Assembly (NCBI RefSeq): GCF_020181355.1 | Contig: NZ_CP084004.1 | Span: forward strand, 868,001-932,000 | Direction of reading: 5' to 3' | DNA length: 64,000 bases | Origin: Collinsella aerofaciens | Lineage (GTDB): Bacteria > Actinomycetota > Coriobacteriia > Coriobacteriales > Coriobacteriaceae | In this document: positions 54,348-63,383 of the stretch, piece after piece | How positions within the stretch are numbered: the stretch's first letter is position 1 | How the letters are laid out: each line of letters starts with the position of its first letter | Made by a program: the position numbers and the translations under genes | Notes under the pieces: model-generated | Told to the model about the DNA's origin: nothing | Seen by the model: the letters and a program-made list of their open reading frames with translations, nothing else | Databases searched by the model: none

Positions 54348-54799
54348 AGGTAGGCCACCTCGGTCTCGAGCCTTCGGCAGCGCTCCTCGAGCTCCTCCTC
54401 GCGGGTCCGCGGCCTCGCCTTGGAACCGCTCGGCCGGCCCTTGGGCCTGGGCCTGAGCGCCTCGGCGCCGCCCTCGCGGTAGAGCGCGCACCATCTCTTG
54501 AGCGGCGCCAAGGACATGACCCCGAACGCCTCCATGGCGTCCCGCTTGCTCATGCCGCCGTCGACCACGGCCGAGGCGGCGGCGACCTTCTGCTCGTATG
54601 TGTACCTGGCCTGCTTGCCGTCCATGGATAGCAGCACCTCGCTTCCGAACGACCGGTATACGTAGAGCCATTGTCTCACGGTGTCGCGCGGGACCGACAG
54701 CGCCTTCGCCGCCGACTCGGAGCCGTGGCCTCGCTCGAAGAGCCCGATCGCCGCCTTCCTGGCCTCGATGTCGTGCTTCACCCTCAAGTCGACACGCAT
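54308..54799 (-). CDS. IS3-type transposase OrfA (DNA-binding)
   Basis: A 163-residue protein with two HTH regions (KAAIGLFERGHGSESAAKAL, SVPRDTVRQWLYVYR; MSKRDAMEAFGVMSLAPLKRW) and a leucine-zipper-like coil near the end (EELEERCRRLETEVAYLKKL). Start ATG 54799 with GGGAGG six bases upstream. The run of seven A on the minus strand (54347-54341, within CTA AAA AAA) allows the -1 slip that makes the OrfAB fusion. Confidence 0.88.
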   Translation of the reverse strand: MRVDLRVKHDIEARKAAIGLFERGHGSESAAKALSVPRDTVRQWLYVYRSFGSEVLLSMDGKQARYTYEQKVAAASAVVDGGMSKRDAMEAFGVMSLAPLKRWCALYREGGAEALRPRPKGRPSGSKARPRTREEELEERCRRLETEVAYLKKLRALVGRDGL

Positions 54800-54934
54800 A
54801 AAAAGCCTCCCATTTCTCATGTCCAAGAAATGGGAGGCAGTTCACGAATCACATTCCGGGGGCTCTGCAATGCGTTGAGTTGCGCGGAGCCGGCTATGCT
54901 GCTTCGCGCTCAAGCGATGTCTGCGTCAGGCGCG

Positions 54935-55942
54935 TTACTCGGCGTGCGCGTAATCAACCTTGGCGCGGCGAGCGGTAGCCTTCTCCCAATCGCTGGTGCC
55001 CTCAAAGACATCCTGTTTGTAGGGATTGCGACCGAGCTTCTTGGCGCGGTAGGCGATGTAGATGATCGCGGCGACGTTGGCGATCAGCGCGGCAATCGAG
55101 ACCGCGGTAGCGGCGCCGGGGTCGAGCGTGGAGTGGGTCACAAAGATGGACTCCTCCTGGAAGTACGGGAACACTTGGGCAAACATGCACCAAATGGCCA
55201 GCGTAAAGGCGCGGTTCTGGATCCAGCCGCCCTTGTTCCAGATAAAGGCGGCGACGGTGGGCGCCAGCAGCAGCGCAAAGCCACAGAACCAGGAGTGGGT
55301 GGGCAGGCAGTTGTAGGTGTAGCAGAAGTTCCAGATATCGTAGGCGATGATGTAGACCCAGGTCATGTCGGGCCACAGCATGTCGGTCTGATCCTCGGAG
55401 GCGTAGACGCTCCACCAACCGGTCATGCAGAAGATGTTGATGATACCGGCAATGCCGTTGAACACGTTGTTCCAGCCGGCCAGCTGCGTAGCACCTTCGG
55501 AGGTGACCCAGGTGGACTCGCCCAGGACAAAGAAGTGATAGGCGCTCTCGAAGTCGGATACGACGGCAATCATGATGTTGATGGCGACGATCACAAACGG
55601 CCATGCGCGGAACCAATGTGCCTTGCCGATCTTGCCCCACTGGTACTTAATGGCAATGAAGCCCCAGCAGCCGGCCAGCGCCGCGTATACCTTGGCGTAG
55701 TGGAACCAGCTGTTCTGGTACACATGGGTGGGGTTGGTGAGCGCCCACTCGGCACCCTGCGAGACACCGATGGCGATGGCGGCGCAGTAGATGGTCATGG
55801 CCAGCGGAGCCACGCCAAAGATGATTGCCGCGCCCAGCTTGGTGCGGCGGCCGACCTCGTTGAGCACGATCAGGCCAATAAAGACTATGGCCCAGCCGGC
55901 CCAGTGGATAAGGGTATCGCTACCCCAAACATCGAACAGCAT
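54935..55942 (-). CDS. Polytopic membrane protein, possibly DUF5692
   Basis: A 335-residue integral membrane protein with about nine helices, rich in Trp and aromatic residues; examples are LIHWAGWAIVFIGLIVLN, WPFVIVAINIMIAVV and VYIIAYDIWNFCYTYN. Soluble loops carry ESTWVTSEGATQLAGWNN and a Cys-bearing NCLPTHSWFCG. I believe it belongs to DUF5692, whose role is unknown. It is adjacent to and downstream of the tetR gene (63-bp gap), so both probably form one minus-strand unit from the operators near 56750. Transport or a membrane redox role would be guesses. Confidence 0.75.
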   Translation of the reverse strand: MLFDVWGSDTLIHWAGWAIVFIGLIVLNEVGRRTKLGAAIIFGVAPLAMTIYCAAIAIGVSQGAEWALTNPTHVYQNSWFHYAKVYAALAGCWGFIAIKYQWGKIGKAHWFRAWPFVIVAINIMIAVVSDFESAYHFFVLGESTWVTSEGATQLAGWNNVFNGIAGIINIFCMTGWWSVYASEDQTDMLWPDMTWVYIIAYDIWNFCYTYNCLPTHSWFCGFALLLAPTVAAFIWNKGGWIQNRAFTLAIWCMFAQVFPYFQEESIFVTHSTLDPGAATAVSIAALIANVAAIIYIAYRAKKLGRNPYKQDVFEGTSDWEKATARRAKVDYAHAE

Positions 55943-56005
55943 GCTGCTCTCCTCTCACACGCCCGCGGCCCCTCTTCTGATCGCGGGCAGTTTGGCCAAA
56001 TGTCG

Positions 56006-56668
56006 TCAGTTCTGGGGCTTGCGCTCCGGATACTTGGCGGTATAGCCCTCGATGTGGAGTGTCGAGGCGATGATTTCCTTGACCGTCTCGTCGGGCACAT
56101 CGGGGTGCGTGCGGATATACATCAACAACCCCATGATGAGGGTGTAGAACGTCTCGTAGACATGGTCGATGCGTAGCTCATGATGGGCGACAAAGTCCAC
56201 CACGGTGGTGTCGCAGATATACTGCGCCACACGCTGGACCACGTTGTGCAAAAAGCCGCCGTAGAGCGCGCCGCTGCTTGAGGTGAGCGTACTCGGCAGC
56301 TCGTGGCCGCTGGCGACCAGGCGCTTAAAGAGCGGGGCGACGGTGTCGAGCGCGCCTTCGATATCGCCGACGGTGCGGTCGGCGTTCCACTGCTCGAGTT
56401 CGGAGATAAAGCCGTCGATCGCCTCGTCCATGACGGCGGTGACGGCGGCGTCCATATCGGCAAAGTAGTGGTAGAACAATGAACGCGTGCAGCCGGCTCG
56501 CTTGGTCACGGCCGATACCGATAGGTGGGACACGCCCAGCTCGGAGCTTACGGTGCGCACGGCATCGAGGATCTCGCGACGGCGTTCGTCGCCCGTCAGG
56601 CGCTTTGCCGCGCTATCGGATGCGGGAACGGCATCGACCACAGAGGTATCTGCTGTGTTGTTGCTCAT
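56006..56668 (-). CDS. TetR-family repressor
   Basis: A 220-residue regulator. N-terminal HTH (about 28-75): GDERRREILDAVRTVSSELG, SVSAVTKRAGCTRSLFYHYF. The C-terminal half is all-helical and would bind an unknown ligand. Divergent from the large oxidoreductase gene; the two palindromes in the 189-bp gap are likely its operators, controlling both directions. Confidence 0.92.
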   Translation of the reverse strand: MSNNTADTSVVDAVPASDSAAKRLTGDERRREILDAVRTVSSELGVSHLSVSAVTKRAGCTRSLFYHYFADMDAAVTAVMDEAIDGFISELEQWNADRTVGDIEGALDTVAPLFKRLVASGHELPSTLTSSSGALYGGFLHNVVQRVAQYICDTTVVDFVAHHELRIDHVYETFYTLIMGLLMYIRTHPDVPDETVKEIIASTLHIEGYTAKYPERKPQN

Positions 56669-56726
56669 GTTTTGCCGCCTTTCATCCTCTTTTGCCTGAC
56701 CGTTCGCCTGACAGTCTTGAATATTG

Positions 56727-56764
56727 TTGACGGTTCGTCAATACTATTTTTGACACAATGTCAA
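56727..56764. promoter_or_regulatory. Two TTGAC-N5-GTCAA palindromes (candidate TetR operators)
   Basis: TTGACGGTTCGTCAA (56727-56741) and TTGACACAATGTCAA (56750-56764) are perfect palindromes with identical arms, centres 23 bp apart, i.e. about two DNA turns. Their position between divergent tetR and the oxidoreductase gene, and their spacing, fit cooperative TetR-dimer binding. Confidence 0.8.
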
Positions 56765-56857
56765 CTAATGGCGGGTGAACGGCATGGGGGCATGCCCGGC
56801 CTGCAAAAAAGAGGGGTGCCGCGGTCTCGCTGGGCTGTGGCAAGAGAAGGGACAACC

Positions 56858-59635
56858 ATGATTCTCAACGGACCGGGGATTAGCTATACCGAGCCCGATA
56901 TCGGCGCTGAGTTCGTGCCGCCGATACCGGAGCATCCGCGCGAGGCCATCGTCAAACTGTGCGAGCACTGCACCAACCGTCTGTTGCACCGCGACGAGCT
57001 GCTGGGCTACGAGTACTGGTCGTTTGCCGAGGCCGCAACCGACGAGCAGGCCGAAGTGCTCTGCAAGATGAAGATGCGCCGTCCCTATACGCTGCCCGAG
57101 ATGGTCAAGCTCACCAGCATGCCCGAAGCCGATATCGAGAAGATGCTCGACGACATGAGCTACACGGGTCTGCTCGAGTACAACTGGGAAAACCCCGAGC
57201 ACGCCAAGCAGTGGGTGCTGCCCATGCTGGTGCCGGGTTCCGCCGAGTTCCTCAACATGCGCGTGAGCCAGCTCGAGGAGCACCCGGTCTATGCCAAGTT
57301 CTTTGAGCAGGCGTCCAAGGGACCGCTGTCCAAGGCCACGCCGATGGTGCCGCCCGGTGGTGCCGGCATCGGCATGCATGTCATTCCGGTCGAGAAGGCT
57401 ATCGATGCCGCGAGCACGTCGGTGCCTATTGAGCATATAGAGCACTGGCTCGACAAATACGAGGGTAAGTATGCCGCCAGCACCTGCAGCTGCCGCGCGA
57501 GCCGTCGCGTGATGGGTGAGGGCTGCGCCGACGACCCGGCCGATTGGTGCATCGCCGTGGGCGATATGGCCGACTACGTGGTCGAGACCGATCGTGGCCA
57601 TTACGTGACCCGCGACGAGGTCTACGACATCCTGCGCCAGGCCGAGGACAACGGCTTTGTGCACCAGATCACCAACATCGACGGCGAGAACAAGATCTTC
57701 GCCATCTGCAACTGCAACGTCAACGTGTGCTACGCCCTGCGCACCTCGCAGCTGTTCAACACGCCCAACCTGTCGCGCTCGGCCTATGTCGCCAAGGTCG
57801 AGAAGGACAAGTGCGTGGCCTGCGGTCGCTGCGTTGAGGTGTGCCCCGCCGGTGCCGCCAAGCTCGGCCAGAAGCTCTGCAGCAAAAAGGCCGGCGGACA
57901 GGTGCCCGAGTATCCGCGCCAGGAGCTGCCCGATGCCACCAAGTGGGACCACACCAAGTGGTCGCCCAACTACCGCAACGATAACCGTATCGAGACGCAC
58001 GAGTCCGGCACCGCGCCCTGCAAGACGGCTTGCCCCGCGCACGTTGCCGTTCAGGGCTATCTGAAGCTTGCGGCACAGGGGCGCTATGACGAGGCCCTAG
58101 CACTCATTAAGCGCGAGAACCCGCTGCCCGCTATCTGCGGCCGTGTGTGCAACCGCCGCTGTGAGGATGCCTGCACCCGCGGCCGTGTGGATGCCGCCGT
58201 GGCTATCGACGAGGTCAAGAAGTTCATCGCCCAGCGCGATCTGGATGCCGCGACCCGCTACGTCCCGCCCGTGGTGACCCCGACGCGTGCCGGCGGCTTC
58301 GACCAGAAGATCGCCATCATCGGTGCCGGTCCGGCCGGCCTGTCCTGCGCTTTCTACCTGGCCGAGAAGGGCTACAAACCTGTCGTGTTCGAGAAAAACG
58401 AGCGCCCGGGCGGCATGCTCACCTACGGCATTCCCAGCTTTAAGCTGCAGAAGGATGTTATCGAGGCCGAGGTCGAGATCATTCGCCTGATGGGTGCCGA
58501 GTTCCGCTATGGCGTGGAAGTCGGTCGCGACGTGACGCTCGACGAGCTGCGCGCGCAGGGCTTTAAGGCCTTCTACGTTGCCATTGGCTGCCAGGGCGGC
58601 CGCCTTGCCGGTATTCCGGGTGAGGATGCCGAGGACGTGACCGTGGCCGTCGACTTTTTGCGCGAGGTCAACAGTGGCAAGATCGACGCGCTGCCCGGCC
58701 GTACCATCGTGGTGGGCGGTGGTAACGTGGCTATCGATGTCGCGCGCAACGCCTGCCGTCTGGGTTCCGAGCACGTTGAGATGTTCTGCCTGGAGAGCGA
58801 GGCCCAGATGCCCGCCAGCGAGGAAGAACGTCGCGAGGCCGTTGAGGACGGCGCTCACATCAGCTGCGGCTGGGGCCCCAAGGAGATTCACCTGGACGAG
58901 GCCGGTCGTGTGTGCGGTATCACCTTCAAGCGCTGCACGCGTGTCTTTGACGACGAGGGCCGTTTTGCGCTCGAGTACGACGAGAACGATCTGCGCCGTA
59001 TCGATGCCGACCGTGTCGTCATGTCGATTGGCCAGTCCATTGTGTGGGGCGACTTGCTAGCTGGCTCCAAGGTGGAGCTCGGCCGCGGCCAGGGCGCCCT
59101 TGCCGATCCCCAGACCTACCAGACCGCCGAACCCGACATCTTTGTGGGAGGCGACGTCTACACCGGTCCGAGCTTTGCCATCGACGCTATCGCCGCCGGT
59201 CACGAGGCCGCGGTGTCCATCCATCGCTTTGTACAGCCAGGCTCCACGCTCACCATCGGCCGCAACCAGCGCCGCTACACCGCGCTCGACCGCGACGACG
59301 TTGTGCTCGAGAGCTACGACAACGCGAGCCGCGAGGTTGCCCACGTGGACCGCGAGCGCGAGAAGGCCGCGCCGTTTAGCGAGTACGTCGAGACCTTTAC
59401 CGAAGAGCAGGTGCGCGCCGAGACCGCCCGTTGCCTGGGTTGCGGTGCCTCGATCGTCGACCCCAACAAGTGCATCGGCTGCGGCCTGTGCACCACCAAG
59501 TGCGCGTTCGACGCCATCCATCTGGATCGCGACCGCCCCGAGTGCTCCACGATGGTCAAATACGAGCAAAAGCTCCCAAGCCTCGGCAAGTACGCTCTAA
59601 AGCGCGCCATCAAGATTAAGTTCGGTCGCAAGTAA
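56858..59635 (+). CDS. Large GltD-like flavin/iron-sulfur oxidoreductase
   Basis: A 925-residue fusion. An N-terminal domain of unknown family (1-300), with Cys pairs (LCEHC; CSCRASRR; CNCNVNVCY) and a winged-helix-like segment, leads into a 4Fe-4S ferredoxin motif CVACGRCVEVCPAG (about 317). A GltD-type domain follows: cluster cysteines CKTACPAHV and CGRVCNRRCEDACTRG (about 388-437), FAD site IIGAGPAGLSCAFYLAEKG (about 487) and NAD(P) site VVGGGNVAIDVARNA (about 617). A C-terminal ferredoxin motif CIGCGLCTTKCAF (about 873) closes it. It likely moves electrons between NAD(P)H, FAD and a ferredoxin or substrate. TetR-type operators lie upstream; hypA follows after 30 bp. Confidence 0.87.
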   Translation: MILNGPGISYTEPDIGAEFVPPIPEHPREAIVKLCEHCTNRLLHRDELLGYEYWSFAEAATDEQAEVLCKMKMRRPYTLPEMVKLTSMPEADIEKMLDDMSYTGLLEYNWENPEHAKQWVLPMLVPGSAEFLNMRVSQLEEHPVYAKFFEQASKGPLSKATPMVPPGGAGIGMHVIPVEKAIDAASTSVPIEHIEHWLDKYEGKYAASTCSCRASRRVMGEGCADDPADWCIAVGDMADYVVETDRGHYVTRDEVYDILRQAEDNGFVHQITNIDGENKIFAICNCNVNVCYALRTSQLFNTPNLSRSAYVAKVEKDKCVACGRCVEVCPAGAAKLGQKLCSKKAGGQVPEYPRQELPDATKWDHTKWSPNYRNDNRIETHESGTAPCKTACPAHVAVQGYLKLAAQGRYDEALALIKRENPLPAICGRVCNRRCEDACTRGRVDAAVAIDEVKKFIAQRDLDAATRYVPPVVTPTRAGGFDQKIAIIGAGPAGLSCAFYLAEKGYKPVVFEKNERPGGMLTYGIPSFKLQKDVIEAEVEIIRLMGAEFRYGVEVGRDVTLDELRAQGFKAFYVAIGCQGGRLAGIPGEDAEDVTVAVDFLREVNSGKIDALPGRTIVVGGGNVAIDVARNACRLGSEHVEMFCLESEAQMPASEEERREAVEDGAHISCGWGPKEIHLDEAGRVCGITFKRCTRVFDDEGRFALEYDENDLRRIDADRVVMSIGQSIVWGDLLAGSKVELGRGQGALADPQTYQTAEPDIFVGGDVYTGPSFAIDAIAAGHEAAVSIHRFVQPGSTLTIGRNQRRYTALDRDDVVLESYDNASREVAHVDREREKAAPFSEYVETFTEEQVRAETARCLGCGASIVDPNKCIGCGLCTTKCAFDAIHLDRDRPECSTMVKYEQKLPSLGKYALKRAIKIKFGRK

Positions 59636-59665
59636 GTAGTCATAACGGGAACGGCGGAGGAAAAA

Positions 59666-60094
59666 GTGCACGAGCTCGGAATCGTCTATCACATCATTCG
59701 CGATGTCGAGAATGTGGCGCGCGCTCATGGCGTGCGTCGCGTTTCGAGCGTGACGTTGCTGCTGGGCGAGGTCTCGGGCGTCGTTCCCGACTTGCTGCTC
59801 GACGCTTGGCGCTGGGCAGCAGATAAAAAGCCTATCGCGCAGGGCGCGGAGCTTATCGTGGAGTCCGTCGAGGCCGTGACACATTGCGAGGCGTGTGGCT
59901 GCGACTACGCGACGGTCGAGCACGGCAAGACCTGTCCCCATTGCGGTAGCGGCGAGACATACCTGCTGCAGGGCCAGGAGGTCATGATCAAGCAGATCGA
60001 GACCCCCGACGAGGACCCGGCAGACGCTGTCCCCGACGGCCCTTCCGACGTCCCCGACGCCGTCGACGCCGCCAACCCCCTCCACATCGCCTAG
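59666..60094 (+). CDS. hypA: Hydrogenase nickel-insertion protein HypA
   Basis: Delivers nickel to the NiFe-hydrogenase large subunit with HypB. 142 residues: MHELGIVYHI with nickel ligand His2, and zinc site CEACGCDYATVEHGKTCPHC (about 75-94). It has an acidic, Pro/Asp-rich tail (about 112-142) not seen in typical 115-residue HypA. GTG start after GGAGG. It is separated from the other hyp genes by 38 kb and follows the oxidoreductase by 30 bp, so it may be co-expressed with it. Confidence 0.93.
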   Translation: MHELGIVYHIIRDVENVARAHGVRRVSSVTLLLGEVSGVVPDLLLDAWRWAADKKPIAQGAELIVESVEAVTHCEACGCDYATVEHGKTCPHCGSGETYLLQGQEVMIKQIETPDEDPADAVPDGPSDVPDAVDAANPLHIA

Positions 60095-60105
60095 GATTCC
60101 CTATA

Positions 60106-60172
60106 AGTTGCGGTGAAATAGTTCCTAAATTCAGCCTTCTGGCTCTTAAACAAGAACTATTCCACCGCAACT
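60106..60172. repeat. AGTTGCGGTGAAATAG-type palindrome
   Basis: AGTTGCGGTGAAATAGTTC (60106-60124) pairs with GAACTATTCCACCGCAACT (60154-60172), one mismatch. It is related by its first 16 bases to the palindrome at 50026. It may terminate hypA. Confidence 0.8.
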
Positions 60173-60224
60173 ATTTTGAGTGGTTTCATAGACCATAAGT
60201 CACGAAATAAGTCAAGCCATGTCT

Positions 60225-60429
60225 GTTTAAACAAAATAGCGGCAGTACAAGCGCATTCGCGCTTGCCAAAAATCGATATTAATGAACAGCCTGCTTGTAT
60301 CTGTAAAATGCATGGCTTGATGAGCGACGCCTTGTCGTGTAATGAGTCAAAAAGCAGTAACGTAATCAACTTGTAACAAACCTAGACGTTTAAACAAATA
60401 ATCCAACCTTTTGCGGATTTAGCTATAAT
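60225..60429 (+). promoter_or_regulatory. PTS operon upstream region: GTTTAAAC repeats and TATAAT
   Basis: An AT-rich 325-bp region without genes. The palindrome GTTTAAAC, followed by AAA, occurs at 60225 and again at 60388. TATAAT at 60424-60429 is a candidate -10, 70 bp before the ATG at 60500. The GTTTAAAC sites may bind a regulator of the PTS operon. No clear -35 is visible, consistent with activator dependence. Confidence 0.5.
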
Positions 60430-60499
60430 TCCACAAACCAAACAGCTATACTCCTTTCATGTCGTGTAGGAAATACGTAGACAAAAAGGAGGTTATGTG

Positions 60500-61489
60500 A
60501 TGGTAAGTATTGTTCTTGCTAGCCACGGGGACTTGGCAGCTGGAATCAAGCAGACGGGCTCGATGGTCTTTGGTGATCAACCGTCTGTTGCCGTGGTCTC
60601 GCTCGAGCCGAGCATGGGCCCCGACGATTTCCGTGCCAAGGTCGAGGAAGCAATCGCTTCCTTCGAAGACCAGGAGCAGGTGCTCTTCCTCGTTGATTTG
60701 TGGGGCGGCACGCCGTTCAACCAGATCAGCGGGCTCATCGAGGGCCACGATTCCTGGGCTATCGTCACCGGTGTCAACCTGCCTATGCTCATCGAGGCAT
60801 ATTCGCAGCGCTTTGACGCAAAGAACACTGCACATGCGATCGCAAAACATCTCGTGACTGAGGCTAAGGCTGGCGTGCGCGTCAAGCCCGAGTCTCTGGA
60901 GCCCGAGGAGAAGAAGCCGGCTGCGGCCGCCGCTGTTCCTGCAGGCGCCATCCCTCCGGGAACGGTCATCGGCGATGGGCACATCAAGATCGCCCACGTC
61001 CGTATCGACACCCGTCTGCTTCATGGCCAGGTGGCCACCACGTGGACCAAGCAGATCAACCCCAACCGCATCATCGTGGTTTCCGACGGCGTTGCTCACG
61101 ACGAGCTCCGCAAGACCATGATCGAGCAGACTGCCCCTCCGGGAGTCCATGCCAACGTCGTGCCCATCAAGAAGATGGCCGAGGTCGTCAAGGACACGCG
61201 CTTTGGTAACACCAAGGCCATGCTGCTCTTTGAGAACCCGCAGGATCTGCTCAAGGCCATCGAGGCCGGCGTCGACATCAAGGAAGTCAACATCGGTTCC
61301 ATGGCTCACTCCAAGGGCAAGGTCGTCGTCACCAACGCCGTCGCTATGGGCGATGACGACGTCAAGACTCTCGAGGCCCTCAAGGCCAAGGGCGTCAAGT
61401 TCGAGGTCCGCAAGGTTCCTTCGGATTCCTCCGAGGATCTCGACGCCATGTTGAAGAAAGCTAAGGCCGAACTGGCCGCTCAAGCATAG
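60500..61489 (+). CDS. PTS mannose-family IIAB component
   Basis: Cytoplasmic phosphotransfer protein for a mannose/fructose/sorbose-type permease. 329 residues: IIA domain (1-130) with phospho-His9 in LASHGDLAAG and LWGGTPFNQ; Ala/Pro linker (about 135-158); IIB domain with His in IDTRLLHGQVATTW (about 174). ATG 60500 follows AAGGAGG. First of the IIAB-IIC-IID operon. Confidence 0.95.
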   Translation: MVSIVLASHGDLAAGIKQTGSMVFGDQPSVAVVSLEPSMGPDDFRAKVEEAIASFEDQEQVLFLVDLWGGTPFNQISGLIEGHDSWAIVTGVNLPMLIEAYSQRFDAKNTAHAIAKHLVTEAKAGVRVKPESLEPEEKKPAAAAAVPAGAIPPGTVIGDGHIKIAHVRIDTRLLHGQVATTWTKQINPNRIIVVSDGVAHDELRKTMIEQTAPPGVHANVVPIKKMAEVVKDTRFGNTKAMLLFENPQDLLKAIEAGVDIKEVNIGSMAHSKGKVVVTNAVAMGDDDVKTLEALKAKGVKFEVRKVPSDSSEDLDAMLKKAKAELAAQA

Positions 61490-61507
61490 TAAAGGAGGGT
61501 CCGATAC

Positions 61508-62326
61508 ATGTCTGCAATCACTATTCTGCTTGTTGCGATTGTCGCGTTGCTTGCCGGTATGGAAGGCATTCTGGATGAGTTCCAGTTCCATCAGCCGCTC
61601 GTGGCATGCACGCTTATCGGTCTCGTAACCGGTCACCTTCAGGAGGGCATCCTCCTGGGCGGTTCGCTCCAGATGATGGCCCTTGGCTGGGCTAACGTCG
61701 GCGCCGCTGTCGCGCCTGACGCCGCTCTGGCCTCGGTCGCTTCTTCGATCATCATGGTGCTCGCCCTCAACGGTGGCGCCACCGATTCGGCCAAGGCCGT
61801 TACCACCGCTATCGCCGTCGCCGTCCCGCTGTCGGTCGCTGGTCTGTTCCTGACCATGATCTGCCGTACCATTGCTACCGCTATCGCTCACGCCATGGAC
61901 GGTTGCGCCGAGAAGGGCGACTTCTCCGGCATCGAGCGCTGGCAGTATGCTGCCATCCTCATGCAGGGCCTTCGTATCGCCATCCCGGCAGTGCTTCTGT
62001 GCGTCATCCCGGCCGAGGCCGTTACCAACGCGCTTAACGCTATGCCCGACTGGCTGTCCGGCGGCATGGCTGTCGGCGGCGGCATGGTCGCTTCCGTCGG
62101 TTACGCCATGGTCATCAACATGATGGCCACCAAGGAGACCTGGCCGTTCTTCGTCCTCGGCTTTGTCCTTGCTGCCATCCCTCAGCTCACGCTGATCGCC
62201 CTTGGTCTCATCGGCATCTCCCTTGCCCTCATCTACCTTGGCCTTAAGGATCTGGCCAAGCAGGGTGGCGGCATGGGCGGTGGCTCCGGCGACCCGCTCG
62301 GCGACATTCTGAACGATTACGAGTAG
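61508..62326 (+). CDS. PTS mannose-family IIC permease
   Basis: Membrane channel subunit. 272 residues with about six to seven hydrophobic helices; typical EII-Sor signature near residues 45-65 (LVTGHLQEGILLGGSLQMM, then ALGWANVGAA). Starts 18 bp after IIAB with AAAGGAGGG upstream. Confidence 0.95.
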   Translation: MSAITILLVAIVALLAGMEGILDEFQFHQPLVACTLIGLVTGHLQEGILLGGSLQMMALGWANVGAAVAPDAALASVASSIIMVLALNGGATDSAKAVTTAIAVAVPLSVAGLFLTMICRTIATAIAHAMDGCAEKGDFSGIERWQYAAILMQGLRIAIPAVLLCVIPAEAVTNALNAMPDWLSGGMAVGGGMVASVGYAMVINMMATKETWPFFVLGFVLAAIPQLTLIALGLIGISLALIYLGLKDLAKQGGGMGGGSGDPLGDILNDYE

Positions 62327-62342
62327 GAGGGGAGTGATACAT

Positions 62343-63263
62343 ATGGCAGAGAACAAGATTCAGCTCACCAAGGCTGACCGCAAGAAGGTTTGCTTCCGTC
62401 ATCAGTTCCTTCAGGGCTCGTGGAACTACGAGCGTATGCAGAACGGCGGCTGGTGCTTCGCAATGATCCCTGCGATCAAGAAGCTCTACACCAGCAAGGA
62501 TGACCAGATTGCCGCTCTTAAGCGCCACCTGGAGTTCTATAACACCCACCCCTATGTTTCCGCCCCCGTCATTGGCGTTACCCTCGCTCTCGAGGAGGAG
62601 CGCGCCAACGGTGCCCCGATTGACGACGTCGCCATTCAGGGCGTCAAGGTTGGTATGATGGGCCCGCTCGCCGGCGTCGGCGACCCCGTCTTCTGGTTCA
62701 CCCTTCGCCCGATTCTGGGCGCTCTGGGCGCTTCCCTGGCCATGTCCGGCAGCATCGTCGGTCCGCTGCTGTTCTTCTTCGCGTGGAACATCATCCGTTA
62801 CGCTTTCCTGTGGTACACGCAGGAGTTTGGCTACAAGGTCGGCTCCTCCATCGCCAAGGACCTCTCCGGTGGTCTAATGGGCAAGGTCACCGAGGGCGCT
62901 TCCATCCTGGGTATGTTCATCATCGGCGCCCTGGTCGAGCGCTGGGTGTCCATTTCCTTCACCCCGATCGTCTCCACGGTCAAGCAGTCTGCTGGCGCCT
63001 TTATCGACTGGGCTAGCCTGCCCTCCGGTTCCGAGGGTATCAAGGAAGCGCTGACGATGTACAACTCCGTCGGTGCTACCGCCCTTGATCAGATGAAGGT
63101 CACCACGCTTCAGGCCAACCTCGATCAGCTCATCCCCGGCCTTGCCGCCGTGTGCCTGACCCTGCTGGTCTGCAAGCTCCTCAAGAAGAAGGTCAGCCCG
63201 ATTGTCATCATCCTGGCTCTCTTCGCCGTCGGCATCATCGGTCGCTTCTGCGGCTTCATGTAA
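62343..63263 (+). CDS. PTS mannose-family IID permease
   Basis: Partner membrane subunit. 306 residues. Soluble N-terminal part with QGSWNYERMQNGGWCFAMIPAI (about 25-46) and FYNTHPYVSAPVIGVTLALEEE, then GPLAGVGDPVFWFTLRPI and C-terminal hydrophobic helices. Starts 16 bp after IIC. With IIAB and IIC it forms the complete permease; the sugar could be mannose, glucose, fructose or N-acetylgalactosamine. Confidence 0.95.
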   Translation: MAENKIQLTKADRKKVCFRHQFLQGSWNYERMQNGGWCFAMIPAIKKLYTSKDDQIAALKRHLEFYNTHPYVSAPVIGVTLALEEERANGAPIDDVAIQGVKVGMMGPLAGVGDPVFWFTLRPILGALGASLAMSGSIVGPLLFFFAWNIIRYAFLWYTQEFGYKVGSSIAKDLSGGLMGKVTEGASILGMFIIGALVERWVSISFTPIVSTVKQSAGAFIDWASLPSGSEGIKEALTMYNSVGATALDQMKVTTLQANLDQLIPGLAAVCLTLLVCKLLKKKVSPIVIILALFAVGIIGRFCGFM

Positions 63264-63319
63264 GCACGCTTCGGCTTAAGACCGAGAATTGCTAGGCAAG
63301 GGCTTTTGAGCCATTGAAA

Positions 63320-63362
63320 CGGACCGCACCCGGTGGGTACACTGGATGCGGTCCGATTGTTT
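63320..63362 (+). terminator. Terminator after the PTS operon
   Basis: CGGACCGCACCC pairs with GGATGCGGTCCG (one mismatch), followed by ATTGTTTTA. DUF956 follows just after, so read-through may still supply it. Confidence 0.75.
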
Positions 63363-63383
63363 TATTTGGAGGGCGAGGCGCGC

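Larger units (their letters stand above)
53398..54844 (-). mobile_element. IS3-type (IS150-like) insertion sequence (1447 bp)
   Basis: Inverted ends TGAACTGCGCCCCAAAACTT and TGAACTGCCTCCCATTTCTT (each continued by GGAC), with 3-bp target duplication CGA (53395-53397 and 54845-54847). It has two overlapping frames, orfA and orfB, joined by a frameshift site at 54341-54347. It lies in the gap between the anchored protein and the polytopic membrane protein, disrupting no gene. Confidence 0.93.
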
